Origin: Acorus gramineus
Lineage: Eukaryota; Streptophyta; Magnoliopsida; Acorales; Acoraceae
NCBI GenBank assembly: GCA_030737835.1
Contig: JAUJYN010000021.1
Location: 496,001-560,000, forward strand
Length of the DNA: 64,000 nucleotides
Direction of reading: 5' to 3'
Shown: piece by piece, positions 42,501 to 55,351 of the stretch
Numbering within the stretch: position 1 is the stretch's first letter
Layout: each line of letters begins with the position of its first letter
Position numbers and translations under genes: made by a program
Notes under the pieces: model-generated
The model's input: the letters and a program-made list of their open reading frames with translations, nothing else
What the model was told of the DNA's origin: nothing
The model's database searches: none

Positions 42501-45084
42501 GAGAATAAGAAAAATGCAACCAAGCAGAAATTGTCCCAATGGCCTATCTCTATCCCAGAATACCAATATATCCCAGATAATGCTATGTTTCATTCCAAAT
42601 GGGTCCTAATTGCATAAAGACTTAACACTACGGTATTGTGGTTGAGGTGGAGGCCGAGATTGATCCAAGGCAGTGATTTTTTGGTGATACCTTGGTACTC
42701 TTATGACTTGTCCCACGGCTACCCCTTACAGCCCAACCTCACTGAACGACCACAAACCAACACTCACAACGGATGTAGGCAAGGCAATTGGAGCCTTGAT
42801 TGTAATGCATAGGCCTCAGATTTCCTTTGAGGGGCTTCGCCTTGCCTCAAGAGGTTCTACTCAGCCCTTGAAGATTGCAATGAGTGGATCTGCCTCAATG
42901 ATCTGTTTGTTGGGTTGAATTAAGGAGTCAAACTAGGAATTGCCCATCAGTGCGAGGATCTTTCCTACTTGGATAAATGTCCAAAATCAAGGTTCCTCTT
43001 TGCCCCAAATCCCAATGAAAGAAGCTTGGACGTGCCTAGGTAACTTTAAAAGGGTCTTTGCTATTTGAACTAGGCAGGAAGATCCTTCCTTGGTCCACAG
43101 GGAGTCAAACTAGGAATTGTCCATCAGTGCGGGGATCTTCCCTACTTGGATAAATGTCCAAAATCAAGGTTCCTCTTTGCCCCAAATCCCGATGAAAGAA
43201 GCTTGGACGTGCCTAGGTAACTTTAAAAGGGTCTTTGCTATTTGAACTAGTCAGGAAGATCCTTCCTTGGTCTACAGAGCGACGTTTATACTTTGACTAA
43301 TAAAGCTTTTTGCCTTTATCATACTGATGGAACCAGAGAGAGCATGTGCCACTTCCCTTGAGAGTGGTTGTTTTTTTTACTCCACACTAAACAAATCCAA
43401 AGACTGAACTCTAAGATTACTATTGCAGCTAATGTAAATCAAAATAGATCCCAATAACAAAAATCTCATATAACAAAGAAATTTATAGTGTCATTCTTCA
43501 TGATAAAAAACTGCGCTTTTTTTTTTTATTGATTATACTCATCTATACCTTTGGGACCAAGTTATGTTGATGTTGATAAATGTGCTCTGTCAGTATTTTA
43601 ATGTTCATGGGTAAAACCTGTTGGTATGAATTCCCAAGGTGTTTTTTCTACCTGTTTGATGTAGCAATTTATTTCATTTATAATTCAGAATTTTGTCGGG
43701 TTATATAGTATAGTTGATGTAATGCTGTAATTCAAATTAGATTGATGGCTGACGGGTTCACTTCAATCCTCTGAATCTCGTTTTCATTTGCATGCTGATA
43801 GATTTTTTTTCGATAGATTTTTTCTCAAAGTCATAAGAGCTTGAATTTGCTCAGCTATCTTGGGAAGTTCCATGATACATTATGCATGACAGATGATATC
43901 AAATACTTTGTAAGGCTCCACTAGTCATTCATCCTAAACATGCTCCAGAAACCTTTATTCAAACGTACAGATCAATAAAAAGATATGCTCTGCCTATAGA
44001 TTTTTAGTTTATTCCAATGAGTTTGGAGATATATGAAGATTTGAACTTGGTTTGAAAACATCTGTTACTACCCACAAGCAAGCAAGAAAGAGGATTGAAT
44101 TTATTTCGCTGCTTGTTTTATATCCCCATTCAATTCAGTGCCTTATTTTAGCTCAAGTCAAGAATTTGATGTCTCCTTGTGCTTATGGTCCTTTTTTTTT
44201 CTTTCTTTTTCTCTTTTTTTGCAATACAACTGATGTCAGATGTCTTGCATGCTGCAAGGTGTATTTTTGCATGTTGCATAATTGAAAAGATAACACAACA
44301 CCATAATGCATATCTCATGCAATTTTGCTCACTTTTAGACAGAGTAACGTGTCGTTATGTTTCATTTTCATTCACATTTTTTTAACAGGATTTTTACCTT
44401 GGGAACGAACCATTGAAAATCAACTAACAATTTATGATGCCACAAATACAGGATCTTTACAGGACCATGCTGAGGAGCGCAAAATCCAAAGACGAAAATG
44501 CCACACTGGGCGCCGCTGCCAATTTCATGGCAGGGGCTGCTGCAGGGTGCACAACACTCATCATCATTTACCCACTGGATATCGCCCACACTCGTCTTGC
44601 AGCAGATATTGGAAAATCAGACACCCGTCAATTCAAAGGAATCTATCACTTCCTTCAGACAATCTACATGAAAGATGGTGTCAAGGGGATCTACAGAGGC
44701 CTCCCAGCCTCTCTACATGGGATGATTGTTCATCGCGGTCTCTACTTTGGTGGCTTCGACACAGCAAAAGAGATGATGTCAGAGAATTCTAATTCAAATC
44801 TGCCTCTGTGGAAGAGATGGGTGGTGGCCCAAGCTGTTACCACCTCGGCGGGACTGTTGTCTTATCCACTGGACACGGTTCGGAGACGGATGATGATGCA
44901 GTCTGGTTTGGAGGAGCCGGTGTACAGGAGCACACTTGACTGCTGGAAGAAAATCTACAGAATGGAAGGGGTGACTTCTTTTTACAGGGGAGCAGTCTCT
45001 AACATGCTAAGGAGTACTGGTGCTGCTGCGATCCTTGTTTTGTACGACGAGGTCAGGCAGTTTATGAATTGGGGTAGGTTATAG
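39182..45084 (+). CDS. PM-ANT1-like ADP/ATP carrier (At5g56450 type), two exons
   Basis: Exons 39182-39529 and 44452-45084 (phase 0, GT-AG) encode 326 aa, close to the usual length of this carrier. It belongs to the mitochondrial carrier (SLC25) family, six membrane helices in three repeats. Signatures: PIERAK at residues 50-55, PLDIAH at 157-162, and PLDTVRRRMMM at 255-265, whose RRRMMM is the nucleotide-carrier hallmark. The highly charged start (EEEE then KKKKK, residues 8-23) is followed by WWEFQRDLVAGAVMGG. From family knowledge, the Arabidopsis member is a plasma-membrane ATP exporter, while classic members exchange ADP and ATP in mitochondria; the sequence alone does not settle location. 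The ATG follows a GA-rich leader and is the first in frame. The exon 2 start was chosen because SLK|DLYR continues the family sequence. This is the only intact host gene in the window. Confidence 0.9.
41413..41434. repeat. 22-G homopolymer
   Basis: Uninterrupted G run in the carrier intron. The exact length is uncertain in any assembly. Confidence 0.8.
41931..41989. repeat. perfect 27-bp hairpin with 5-nt loop
   Basis: Arms 41931-41957 and 41963-41989 are exact reverse complements with loop TTGCT. The right arm contains GAGTTCGAATAC, which resembles a pol III B box, so a fragment of a tRNA-derived SINE folded on itself is possible. No A box was identified. Confidence 0.85.
42302..42606. mobile_element. 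Tourist/PIF-type MITE in the intron
   Basis: 305 bp with imperfect inverted ends GCTCCTGTTTGGATGGAA and (inverted) GGACCCATTTGGAATGAA, flanked by TAA on both sides (42299-42301 and 42607-42609). The 3-bp TWA duplication and the GTTTGGA-type ends fit PIF/Harbinger MITEs. Confidence 0.75.
42924..43277. repeat. 177-bp tandem duplication in the intron
   Basis: Positions 42924-43100 and 43101-43277 are near-identical, starting GGAGTCAAACTAGGAATT and ending GGTCYACAG. Only a few substitutions separate them, so it is fairly recent. Confidence 0.9.
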
Positions 45085-45425
45085 ATGATGAAATTGAGTT
45101 TCCACTATTTGTTTGTTCTTTCCAGATGATCTGATGCGGAGGTAAGATACATTGAAGGAAGCAGTTTTTTTGGTTGCTGATTAATGTTTTCTTAGGTGGA
45201 AATATGTTTGATATATGGAATATTGATTTGCCATGTGTTTTTTTTTTTTGTACAAGTGCATGGCAGTGCTAAGGCTGCACTTTAGCTGACCAAATATCAT
45301 TACATGTTTGCTCCTTTCTTGACATGCCAAAAAATCCACGTTTCTTTGATCATTGTTTCTTGGAATCAACGAATTTAGTGGCAGGTACAGATTGAAAATC
45401 CACACAGTTCAGGGAAGTGTAATAC
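45085..45425 (+). other. 3' flank of the carrier gene
   Basis: AT-rich DNA expected to contain the 3' UTR. No strong AATAAA signal was seen. A T-rich run lies at about 45,239-45,249. Confidence 0.45.
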
Positions 45426-45428
45426 TTA

Positions 45429-45611
45429 GGCCCCATTTAGATCCGCAGTGGGGTAAATTCAGTGGCGGGGAATCTGACTTGACACCATCATGGATCTAGA
45501 CATTTTTTTGGTATTTGTGTTTATACAGCCCACAGCGTTCTCAGTTTAAATTTTCCCCACACCCCTACTTTACCAAATGCTGACTTATCCGTTGCGGTCC
45601 CAAACGGACCC
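45429..45611. mobile_element. Tourist/PIF-type MITE, 183 bp
   Basis: Ends GGCCCCATTTAGATCCGCA and (inverted) GGGTCCGTTTGGGACCGCA, flanked by TTA on both sides (45426-45428 and 45612-45614). Confidence 0.8.
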
Positions 45612-45614
45612 TTA

Positions 45615-47639
45615 GTCATTCCTGCATTTCACTTTTACAAATTGAAAATTTGAAGTATATCCCTGATTAATGAAGTATACCAAGTATATACTAAAATGAA
45701 TCGACTATATACAACATGTTTCGTATTGATATCATACAATAGTTTAGTATATTGCATCAAATAATTTTATATACTGTGCCAGATGACAAGGACTTGTGTA
45801 GGAATGACCTACACGTGCACAGTAAATGGGTATTTGATTCCATAGACAGCTGCCCAGTTTATGGGTGTGATTATTCTGCATGTTTGAATGGAAAGAATAG
45901 CATTTGCAATGTTATAGTATCTTCTACCCAAAATGCCCCCTAGTTTAAGAATATAGAACTCAACTAGAGACAAATTATAGAGATCTACTTATCTATAAAT
46001 GGCAACGAATATGATGAATTGTGTATGTTAGAACAGCTGACTGCTCTTTGAGGGTTTCTAATTTCTTTAAGAACTGATATTGTCCCCCAACAGTGATAGT
46101 GATCTAAATAACCTATGAACTGTTGTGAATATGGTGGATAATCACCACCGCTTCAACTCCCACCACTTTCTCTAATTCCCCCTCTTCTCACTTTCCTAAC
46201 CCTCATCCCTTTAACACCCTATTATGTACCCCACCTCTTATTACTTATAACTTTCAATTTTTAGGATTCCTCCATAAACCTCTATAAATTGAGGGGTTTG
46301 CAATGTATTCCATAACCAACAAATAGTGAATAAAATACATTTCTTTACTTCTCTTGAATCTGTTCTCTATATGCTTGTGCACTTTGTTTATATATTTTTA
46401 TATTCCTGTACTTCATTTAGTTTATAACAAGCTATCAACACTAATAAGCTCTTGGCTTTCAAGCACACACCATATTAGAGAGACATTCGACTCAACAGTC
46501 TGTATATTTTTTGTGATGTGTGCAGGGACATCATGAACAGTTTTATATATACGTGCCACAAGTGGTGTTGAGTTTGTATATTTTTTGTGATGTGTGCAGG
46601 GACATCATGAACAGTTTTATATATACGTGCCACAAGTGGTCGGTGTTGATTCTTTTGTCAAACCATGATCTATTGTTTCAAATGGTAGGTGTTTGATTCA
46701 TATTCATATCTTACTTGTAAGCATGTACTCTTAGCATTTCAATACTAAAACAAAAAACACCTTCCGAACTAAGTATCCCATCTAATCATGTAAATTTATT
46801 ATAGTAATGATGCATACAGTATCTCTTGTTAATTAAATTGTGACATATAATTGTGTTTATATATATATATATATATATGCATTTGTTCTATATTATTGTT
46901 TGCATATAGTTCTTCTGTCGTGGAATAACATTTTCCAGCAATCTCATCTGCTATATATATATATATATATTATCATTAATAGTATTGATCACATGAAAAC
47001 AATATTTCTAAGGTAAAAAAAAAAAAAAAAAACCATTTCTTATTTCTTCTGGCCCGATTTGTTGTTTACGAGGAGTTGAGGTAAATCATAAGATAGATGA
47101 CTATAATTTATATATTGCAACATGTTTATTTTTGCATCTTAAATTCAAGGTCTATTTATATTATATATAATGAAAGATTCACTTTGATATTATAAAGTGT
47201 TGTGTCCCTATTGGATCAGACAAAAATTATTATTACATGGATCTCTAAAGGATCATGCAAAAGTTATGGTTAACATGTGCCCTTGAAAGAAAGAGTTTCT
47301 CAAATGTTTGTATTTGCTTTGGTGAGTCTATGGTTTATTTGTAATACGATTTGTTGCTTTCATATGTTATGAGTTCTAATATTTCTTACATTTTTTAATA
47401 AGATCTTTGATTTTGGCTTTAAAATAAATCGTTAAGTTTCTCTTGTTAATAAGAAGGTATGTATTATATCATGCAATATGTTATGTATTTAAATAAATAC
47501 ATGAATTTTATTCTTTCACATACTGTTATGAAGATGCATTTTGTCATATATGCATTAGAAGGTGAATATCCGAGATATCCTTTTGTATAATTTTCTCGGT
47601 GTTCATATATCCAGGTAATACCGTGAGATTGTTATATAT
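45615..47639. other. AT-rich intergenic DNA
   Basis: No gene recognised. It holds a 74-bp-period direct duplication (46,501-46,574 and 46,575-46,640), two TA microsatellites (46,859-46,878 and 46,952-46,971) and an A run at about 47,014-47,032. Confidence 0.55.
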
Positions 47640-50576
47640 GAAGTTTTTTTGTTTTTGGTAATTGTGGATTTTTGTATTTATGTAACTTGACAAAATTTAC
47701 AAGATGTACTTGAGTATGTTTACAAAAAGGAGATCAAACTAGAAAAAAGAAAATCAATTTCTGTTAAGAGAGAGGACTCCAAAGATACTAAAGTGAAGTT
47801 CATGAGTTTCACGTTTTCCTTAGATAGATATATAGTTCCATCTTTGTCATTCTGTAGAAGGTCTTCTATGGATGGCCAAAGGTTGTGAAGTCTGAAGATC
47901 GATTCACCAGAAGAGGTTCTATGAGATGTCAATAAATTTGCCGCACTATTGCCTTCACGATGGATATGTGTTGCCTTCCAAGAGTGTAGCGAGTCTAATC
48001 CATGGGTGATTCTTCTATGTGTTCTCAATGCTGTCAAAGGGTTATAAGCCTCTGCCTTTCAGCCAGGCCAAGGCAGTAGAGGAATCCGACTCAATCCAGA
48101 GGCGGGAAGCTCCCATTTGAATGCCCATTTCTATACCAGATAATATGTGCCCTTGAACTCCAACAGATTTATCGAAGTGGATTGTGCCTGTCCAGCCATC
48201 CCTAAGAGAAATTCGCCTTTATCATTGCATGGGAGAGCGCCATAAGCCCATCTTCTGTGAGAGATCAATTCATGTTAGCTTTCATCCAAAAAGAGTCTGG
48301 AGGATTCCATTGTACAGGGATCGATTTGGAGACTATTTCGTTTATCATGATATTGAAATTTTCAGCAATGCATGTAAGATCAAGACTTGCGATGACTTGG
48401 AATGTGGAGGATTGAAGTCTGAGAGAGATCTCAGCTTTAATTCTTGGAAAAGTTCCCCTTTTATTAATCGACTTACCTCAAAATATTCTGTTGTTTTGCT
48501 CCATCCAGATAAACCATAGGTAGATTGATAGGATGGTGGCTGCAGATGACATGGAGGCCTTTGCTGAATGAGCAGATCTAAGAAGAGAAACAAGGATAAA
48601 GTGAGAGTAAGAACATTGTGTGGTAATGTGGTCAGAGTCTTCAACACCTGATGTACAGAGTAGGCATGATTGATCATTGGTGAGTCCCTTCCTCAACAGC
48701 CTAGCTATCCTTGTTTAAGAACAGCAGCCATGAGAAACAGGACTGCCTTTGAACCTGACAAGGCTGCCAAATCCATTTGATCCAAGTGGCGGGGGGGGGG
48801 GGGGGGGGAAGAGTTCCTGTGAATGAAGACCATAGTAGAGCTTCTATTGAGAGCCCTTGTTTTATTGTGAAGCCGTATCAGCAAATCAGAGCCAAGACCA
48901 CCAACTTCAATCTCCAAGATCTGAGGCCATAGGTCATCTAATTCAGAATTCCACCGTTGAGGCCTTCTCCATTGACCATTTGTGATAAGAACTGAGAGGG
49001 TGGATGTAGGGGAACCCCATAAAAGTAGCTCCCTTCCAATAGCTTGTTTTAGGATCTTGTCATTGAGCCAAGGGTCATGCCAAATATTTATAGAGTTACC
49101 CTTGAAGATAAGGAATCTGATATGGGGAGAAATCCCATCTCTAGACTTGATGATCTATCTCTAGGAATTGGTACATCCATTGGGGGATGGTAATTCCAAA
49201 TATTACCTTTGCAAAGGTAACAATTTTTTTTTATCCAGTCTGCCCACATTGAGGGAGTGTTAGAGGCCAATTCCCATAATCGTACTCCACAGGAGACACG
49301 ATTCTAATCTATGATGCGTATTATTCCAAGACCACCTTCCAGTTTTGGTTTGCATACCTCCACCCAATTTACATGATGCATCTTTCTCTCAGAGGAGCTC
49401 CCTTGCCAGAGAAAGTAGCGAATGATTCTCTCGATCTCCTTGATCACTCCTTTGGGATGGTGAAAGCAGACGTCCAGAAAAAATAATAGGAGGTGAGAAC
49501 ATATAGGATGAGCTCTAGATGGCCAGCCATTGAAAGCGACTTGCCCATCCAAGAGTCGGACCTTGTCAACAAGGGGTTGTTAGAGGGATTAAGTCAGTGA
49601 ACCAAAGAAGAATGGCATTCCCAAGTAACGAATTGGTAAAGAATGTTGCTTAATGGAGAGGATTTCACAAAATTCTGGACATGGTTGGCCAGCGAAGATC
49701 TAACTTTTGTCTACATTAAGAGAGAGACCATATTGAATCGAGATTTCTTTGAACATCCCAGTGAGGGCCATTGCTGAAGCTATGGAGGCCTCCGGAAAGA
49801 CCAGAAGATCATCAGTGAAACATAAACATGTGACATTCAATCTGCCCTTGATATAAGGTTTGATTAGGCCATTTTCAAGCTATTTGTTGATCATGGAGGA
49901 GAATCCCACCATTACAAGAGTGACAAGGAGAGGAGATAGGGGGTCTTTCGGCCAAACCCCACAAGAAGAAATGAAGAAACCCCTCCGAACTGCCTTTAAT
50001 AAGGACCGAATATTGAGCTGAGGAAATACATTCTCGACATAAAAGAATTCAGTGATCAACAAAATGAAACCCTTCCAGAACTTTAACTAAGTAGGGCCAA
50101 CGAACACTATCAAAAGCTTTTCCACAGATCAACGTGATACAAGCCCAGGCCTATCCTTGTTAATTAATGTATGATTAGTTCATGAGCAAGAAGAATGTTA
50201 TGATGGATGCTACGCCCTTTAATAAATGCATTTTGATGGCCACAAACCAGCCCTGGAAGAACTTTCTGTAGACAGGATGCTAGCACCCTTGTGATTATCT
50301 TGTATAGAGTATTGCAAAGCAATATTGGTCTGAAGTTGTCAAGAGAATCTTTGTAGAGATGAAGTGTTGCACCGATTTAAGAAGATCCATATGCATAAGA
50401 CTCCAGAAGAGCTGATAAAAAACGTACAGGAAAGCCATTTGGACCGTGAAAGCTAAAAGGCTTGAGGCTGAATACAGCAGCTCTGAGTTCCTCAAGAGAA
50501 ACATCTGATACAAGCATGTCATTTTGAAGTAACGTGACACTGGAATTTAAGTGCAGATCAAGAATTGGGGCCTCCT
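47640..50576 (-). pseudogene. L1-type LINE ORF2, decayed, interrupted at its 5' side
   Basis: A non-LTR retrotransposon relic on the minus strand. From its 5' side: LEELRAAVFSLKP and GPNGFPVRFL (about 50,490-50,420); FRPILLCNTLYKIITRVLAS then GHQNAFIKGRSIHHNILLAH (about 50,330-50,170); GFFISSCG..DPLSPLLV (about 49,970); the catalytic CFTDDLLVFP (about 49,820); PKGVIKEIERIIRYFLWQG (about 49,450); and NWVEVCKPKLEGGLGI. Downstream are a zinc-binding CLLC..EDSDHITTQCSYS segment (about 48,680-48,620) and an RNase H-like HIHREGNSAANLL region (about 47,970). Stops and frameshifts are frequent. The endonuclease part is missing because an Ogre/Tat-like LTR starts at 50,577. The 3' limit near 47,640 is approximate (T-rich on the plus strand). 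Confidence 0.85.
48791..48808. repeat. 18-G run inside the LINE
   Basis: Poly(G) on the plus strand, poly(C) in LINE sense, giving a short Pro run. It may have expanded after the LINE died. Confidence 0.8.
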
Positions 50577-50725
50577 TGTACATACCCCAATTTTGACTGT
50601 CCAAAGAAACAAAAATACTTCAAGTGACATTTAGAAATGACCACATTTGGAAACCATAAAGCTTCGCTAGAAACCAAAACCGGAAACCCTAGTCCAAATG
50701 CTTCGGAAAACCTAAGACCTGGACA

Positions 50726-51399
50726 GGGGCGGCTACTTGAGAGTAGCCGCCCCACACCGAGCGGCTAGTTTCAACTAGCTGCCCCCTTGATCGACCCCAA
50801 ACCACCTTCCTTGAATGGGACATAAAACAGCATGATTGCGGTGGATTGTCCCTTTTAGCTGCCCCATCTCAGCTGATTCAACCTCAGTAATCGACCTAAG
50901 CCACTGCTTGTCAAAGATGGGACGTTTGGCAGGTTATGATGGGGGCGGCTACTTGAGAGTAGCCGCCCCTCACCTGGACACTGTCAGGCCACAAAGATCT
51001 AATGGAAGGTCAAATCAAGCACCTTATTACCCATTTTGATCTATTAACCAGTGGACACTCCTCTGCCCCTTTTTTACTATAAATAGGGGGCATTCCCAAA
51101 CATTTCATAACAATTCACATCCATATATACATCATCAACCACTCACAAACCAACCCATATCCCCTTCCCCACTTGAAACCCTTGAGAGAGAGAGAGATCC
51201 ATTTTTAGAGAAAAAACCATCTTCCTACACAAAATTATCCTCCAAATCCACTCTCCAAAACCCAGGTTAAACCCATCTTAACCTCTGCCAAACACCCAAA
51301 TCAAACCCTACCCAGGCTCTGCCCAAATTGAGCCAGACACCAGGCGGCTACCCACAACTAGCCGTCCCCTACCAGGCGGCTAATTTCCACTAGCCGACC
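50726..51399. repeat. five related GGCGGCTA hairpins
   Basis: Inverted repeats at 50726-50753 and 50942-50969 (identical, arms GGGGCGGCTACT/AGTAGCCGCCCC, loop TGAG), at 50761-50782 (GCGGCTAGTT/AACTAGCTGC), and weaker ones at 51343-51368 and 51375-51399 (GGCGGCTA..TAGCCG). Three lie upstream and two downstream of the TATA box. Confidence 0.85.
51078..51085 (+). promoter_or_regulatory. TATA box of the Ogre/Tat-like LTR
   Basis: TATAAATA in CTATAAATAGGGGGC, about 0.5 kb from the LTR start and followed by an A/C-rich leader, a typical plant LTR promoter. Confidence 0.75.
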
Positions 51400-51915
51400 C
51401 TCACCTACACCCTAAATTCCCAAAACCTCCTTTAGCCAAGTTCCCGAAGCAGAACAGGATCCCCGTTTTCACCTCTATGTACGGCATGCCCGTGTCTCAG
51501 AGCGGAGACCCCACAACCTCCCCCACAAAGGCGATCAAATCCGACCCAACTTTCCCTGCTTTTTGAGAAAGCAGGTGGCGATCACAACCACCCCTGAATC
51601 CTCCTGAGGACCTGTCGGCCGCCTCAGCCAGGAAACCAAAACCCCCCACCACTCTTCTAAGAGACAATCCGATCGAGCCTACCAAGGCACACGTAGATCC
51701 CAAAGGACCGGAAGAGGGAGGAAGGCTTTTCAGAGCACACCACCCCAACATCCCTTCCGAAATCTGATACCGACAGCCTGGCGATCACGGTGGGATGTCC
51801 CACGTGAAAACAACCAAAGGTAACCCCCTTCTGCTCCCCTCCGCAACATGACTAGAATGCCATCACCCCTCTAGGAAAGCTAGGATTTCCCACCCCTCAA
51901 GTCTGACCCTCCTCT

Positions 51916-54900
51916 TGTCACGCCCCGGGCGTCCCCGAGACGCGGCAAGTGTATATAAAATATCAGATTCTACACAGGAGGTCAATAATATCATACACAA
52001 GCAACCAGAACGACACACAGACAACAAAAGCAGGGCTGACATGATATATACACCAAATGCGGAAGCTAAAGACTGAATCTGTAATCAAAACATACTACAG
52101 ACTCTATACATAATCACATGTCCTGTGAGAGCCAATATACATACACAGACATCCAAGTACAACACAAACACGTGCTCAAGCACGGAAAATAATATATACT
52201 GGCACAAGGGATGCTGATAGTCTCAGAAACTCGCGGGACGTGGCGCTACTCCGCTACTGATGAAGTCCCTCGGGGAGCTCCTCCTCTGGATCCGACTCAG
52301 ATGACACTGAAGAGAAAATATTATGCGAGGGGTGAGCCACACGCTCAGTGAACGGCACAACCCATGCATCACAGACAATATTGACCACAACCAGATAATC
52401 CTTAACATCCACAACCACATTACCATAGCCACAATTAACAACAATTCCTCAAACTAGTGGGTCGCTACCGCCCACCCACTACACCCTCACCCTCACCCTC
52501 ACCCTCAATGGGTGACCAAGGATATTGGGACTAATCAACACAAAACCAGCGGGTCGCTTCCGCCAACCCGCCACACCCTCACCCTCACCCCTCAAGGGGT
52601 GACCAAGGATATTGGGACTTACAATCCAGTGGGTCGCCACATCGCCGGCCCACCATACCCTCACCCTCACCCTCAACAGGTGACCTAGGCTCTTGGGACT
52701 GACTAGGCTGTTGGTCACCCTTGGTCCACCGATAGTCTCTCCTCACTCCGTAGGTCGTTTGGCCACTCCCACGTTCAGCACAGTCCTTCTACCAGATCAG
52801 GAGGCGCCTACTACTGGGAGCCCCTGCACGGGACAACCTGTCTAACGCTGAGGTAGTCTCTACACGGATCCAACGAAGGGAACAGAACAACCTATCCATC
52901 GCATATGATCCACTCGGATCCGCAGACAACACATCATAACAACACTAATGTTCTGAATTCCTCAGAACCCACCAGGGCGCATAACTACGATGCGGGGAAC
53001 ATGCATAAGGTTATAACAGGGTGGAATATCGTTGGGGAAAGAAACTCGGGAGGGCAGCGTGAGTTCCCGTTATAGGACACCCCGACAACCAAACAAGGAA
53101 CACGGTGTACCCTAACCCGGGTCTTACCGCTGTCCTCGCAAGGCCCCTCCCCTATAATATTCACTATAACATGCCCTTTAACAAAAATACTAGCATTTAA
53201 TTTAATAAATAAACTAGTAGGGCACATGCATCGGTCGGGCTTCCTAACAAGGAACCAGGGGACATGCTGCATGGCTCATACACATATCCTAAGGGTGCAA
53301 GTCCCTAACATGCAGAGTCTAGGGTAACATGCATTGTACATTTCAATCATACAGCATGGATTACATATTACTGTTGGTTAATATACATCCATGTCGCCCC
53401 AGGAGAGGTCGGTGTACGCCCCAAGTGCATACAACGCCTCTCTACTGGGCTGGATTGTCCCACTCACCGAAATCCGGGTCGTCGCGCGACCGTCCGTCAA
53501 GATCTGCAAGACAGGCATTTATACGGTGAGTAAAATCCACAAACACACTAAAAATACCCAACAATACATTAAACTACTCCAAAAATACCCCATACTCGGG
53601 CAAACGTACATACGGCACGTACGCACGCTAGCCCGAGCACTCCGGCTCACTCCCGCACCACCGGCAACCACCCGCACGGCCACCCGACCCCTCGGGTGCG
53701 CCGCCGCGCCTCAGCCCGCGCGCCCAGGCGTCGCCGGGCCCCCCGGTGCACCGCGCCCACTGCGCCCCGCCGCAGCAGCCCGCGCGCACCCCCGCGCTCC
53801 CCGCGCACACCACGTGAGCACGCCGCACGCCCCGCGCGCACCCCGCGCGCACCGCCAGCTCCGCCCCGCGCGCACTCCGCGCACACCACCAGCTCCCACA
53901 CCGCGCGCACGCCTGCCTCTGCCCAGCGCCCCGCGCGCACGCCCCACAGTGGTGCCCAGCGCCCAGCACCCTCGGCCAGCACCCGATACCCGCGACCCAG
54001 CGCCCAGCGCTCTGCGCCCAGCACCCGGGACCCTCACCTAGCGCCCACGCGCACGCCCGCGCAACGCGCGCCTGGCAGCACGCGCCCAGCGCGCCTGCCA
54101 GCCTGCCCGCGCTGCTGCCCGCGTTGCCTGCCTGCGCGCGTCGCCGAGTGGCCCGAGCACCGCTCGCCTGCACGCCCGGGCTCTGCCCGCCTGATGCCCG
54201 AGTGCCCCTGCCCTGCTCGCCTGCGCGCCCTGCCTGCTCGCCCGGCCTGCCAGCGCGCACAGCCCAGCTAGCCTGCACCGCACACTTCCCTCTGCACCCG
54301 AGCGCACGCCCGCGCGCGCACCCACGCGCACGCGCTCGCGCGCCCAGCAAACTGGTGCACTGCTCCCAGCCTACCCGAGCTAGCCCTGCCAGCCGGCCCA
54401 GCGCGCACGCCCAGCCCTGCTGGCCCCCAGCGCCAGTCGAGCGCCCGCACGCCCAGCCCTGCTGGCCCCCAGCACCGCCCAAGCGCACGCACGCGCGCAC
54501 GCCGCGCGCACGCGCGCGCGCCCGCGCCAACCACTGCGCCTGCACCACCCTGCGCTGCTGCCCTGCCCGAGACAGCAGCCCGCCAGCCCGAGCTGCACGC
54601 CTGCCAGCCCGAGCTCCTCTACCACCCACCTCCGACCACCACCACAGCCTCCGACCGCCTCCCACAGCCCTCCGACGGCCACCCACCGCCGCCAACCTCC
54701 ACCCAACCCCATTTCCACCCTCCTAGCATACATCTAAGCAAGAAAGAGAGGAAAAAGAGGCTTACCAAGGGGAGGAAAGGAAATCCGGTTGCTCTCCGCG
54801 CACCGAAACCTCTCCCAAAAGGTTTCCAACGCCCGGATCTACCTCCACCACCAAGATGGCTCAAATCAGGGATGAAGAGAGGGCGGACGGAGGGGCAAAT

Positions 54901-55351
54901 CTCGCCGGAAATGGGATTTGAAACCACCGGGTGTAGATCGGGACCCGATCTACACTTCCTAGGTTTTGGGTTTTAAGCTTTGAGGGGTTAAGGGCTCAAA
55001 AGCAAGAAAAATAGAGAAGGGAGAGAGAGAGCTCAAGGAAGGAGATGATGAATAGTGCCAAGCTATTTTTAGATTTCACTTTATATATCAAGCGACTTAA
55101 AAACCCGAATACGCCCCGGAACTGCGAAATTTCGAAAACGTTACCGGAATTCAACGAAATTTTCGTGAGAGGCCTAAAATGGCACCAGGACACCAAATAT
55201 GCAGTTAGATTTCCAATCGGAGTCCTCTAGCTCAGGACGATAGCTAACAGTCCAAAAATTAGCGGTACCGATCGAAAACCGAAAAAAAAATGAAAAACTG
55301 CCAGAACGCTCCAACGGTTACCAGCAGGTTAAAAGTGACACATATATAACA
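51916..55351 (-). repeat. Tekay-3 3' LTR
   Basis: 3436 bp. TATATAA (minus) at 55087-55081, palindrome 54931-54955, GC-rich tract about 53,590-54,720, G4-type units about 52,450-52,700. Splice-like sites: donor GT 54765-54764, acceptor AG 53505-53504, donor GTGAGTGGG near 53,466, acceptor TCTCTTCAG near 52,310. Confidence 0.9.

Larger units (their letters stand above)
39530..44451 (+). other. 4.9-kb intron of the carrier gene
   Basis: Donor CAAG|GTATCT at 39530 and acceptor AATACAG|GATC ending at 44451. A stronger-looking acceptor, CATTTTTTTAACAG, ends at 44388. Its use would add 63 nt in frame but with a TAA after 12 codons. The intron contains a Tourist-like MITE, a 177-bp duplication, a 22-G run and a 27-bp hairpin. 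Confidence 0.85.
50577..51915 (+). mobile_element. Ogre/Tat-like LTR (interrupted by Tekay-3)
   Basis: Starts TGTACATACCCCAATTTTGAC, right where the LINE text breaks off. It holds a TATA box at 51,078 and then a long C-rich leader. It is split at 51,915 by Tekay-3 (TSD CCTCT) and resumes at 61,585. A gag frame follows at 61,830. The LTR end is not certain; CATTACAACA at 61,591-61,600 is one candidate, but no convincing primer site follows it. Confidence 0.65.

Noticed and set aside
42924-43277. Duplicated exon inside the carrier intron
   Set aside because: Each copy has a short frame with a stop, no family match, and the carrier protein is complete without it.
44052-44385. Small frames near the end of the carrier intron as an extra exon
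   Set aside because: Hydrophobic F-rich text from poly-T runs; exon 1 joined to 44452 already gives the full carrier.
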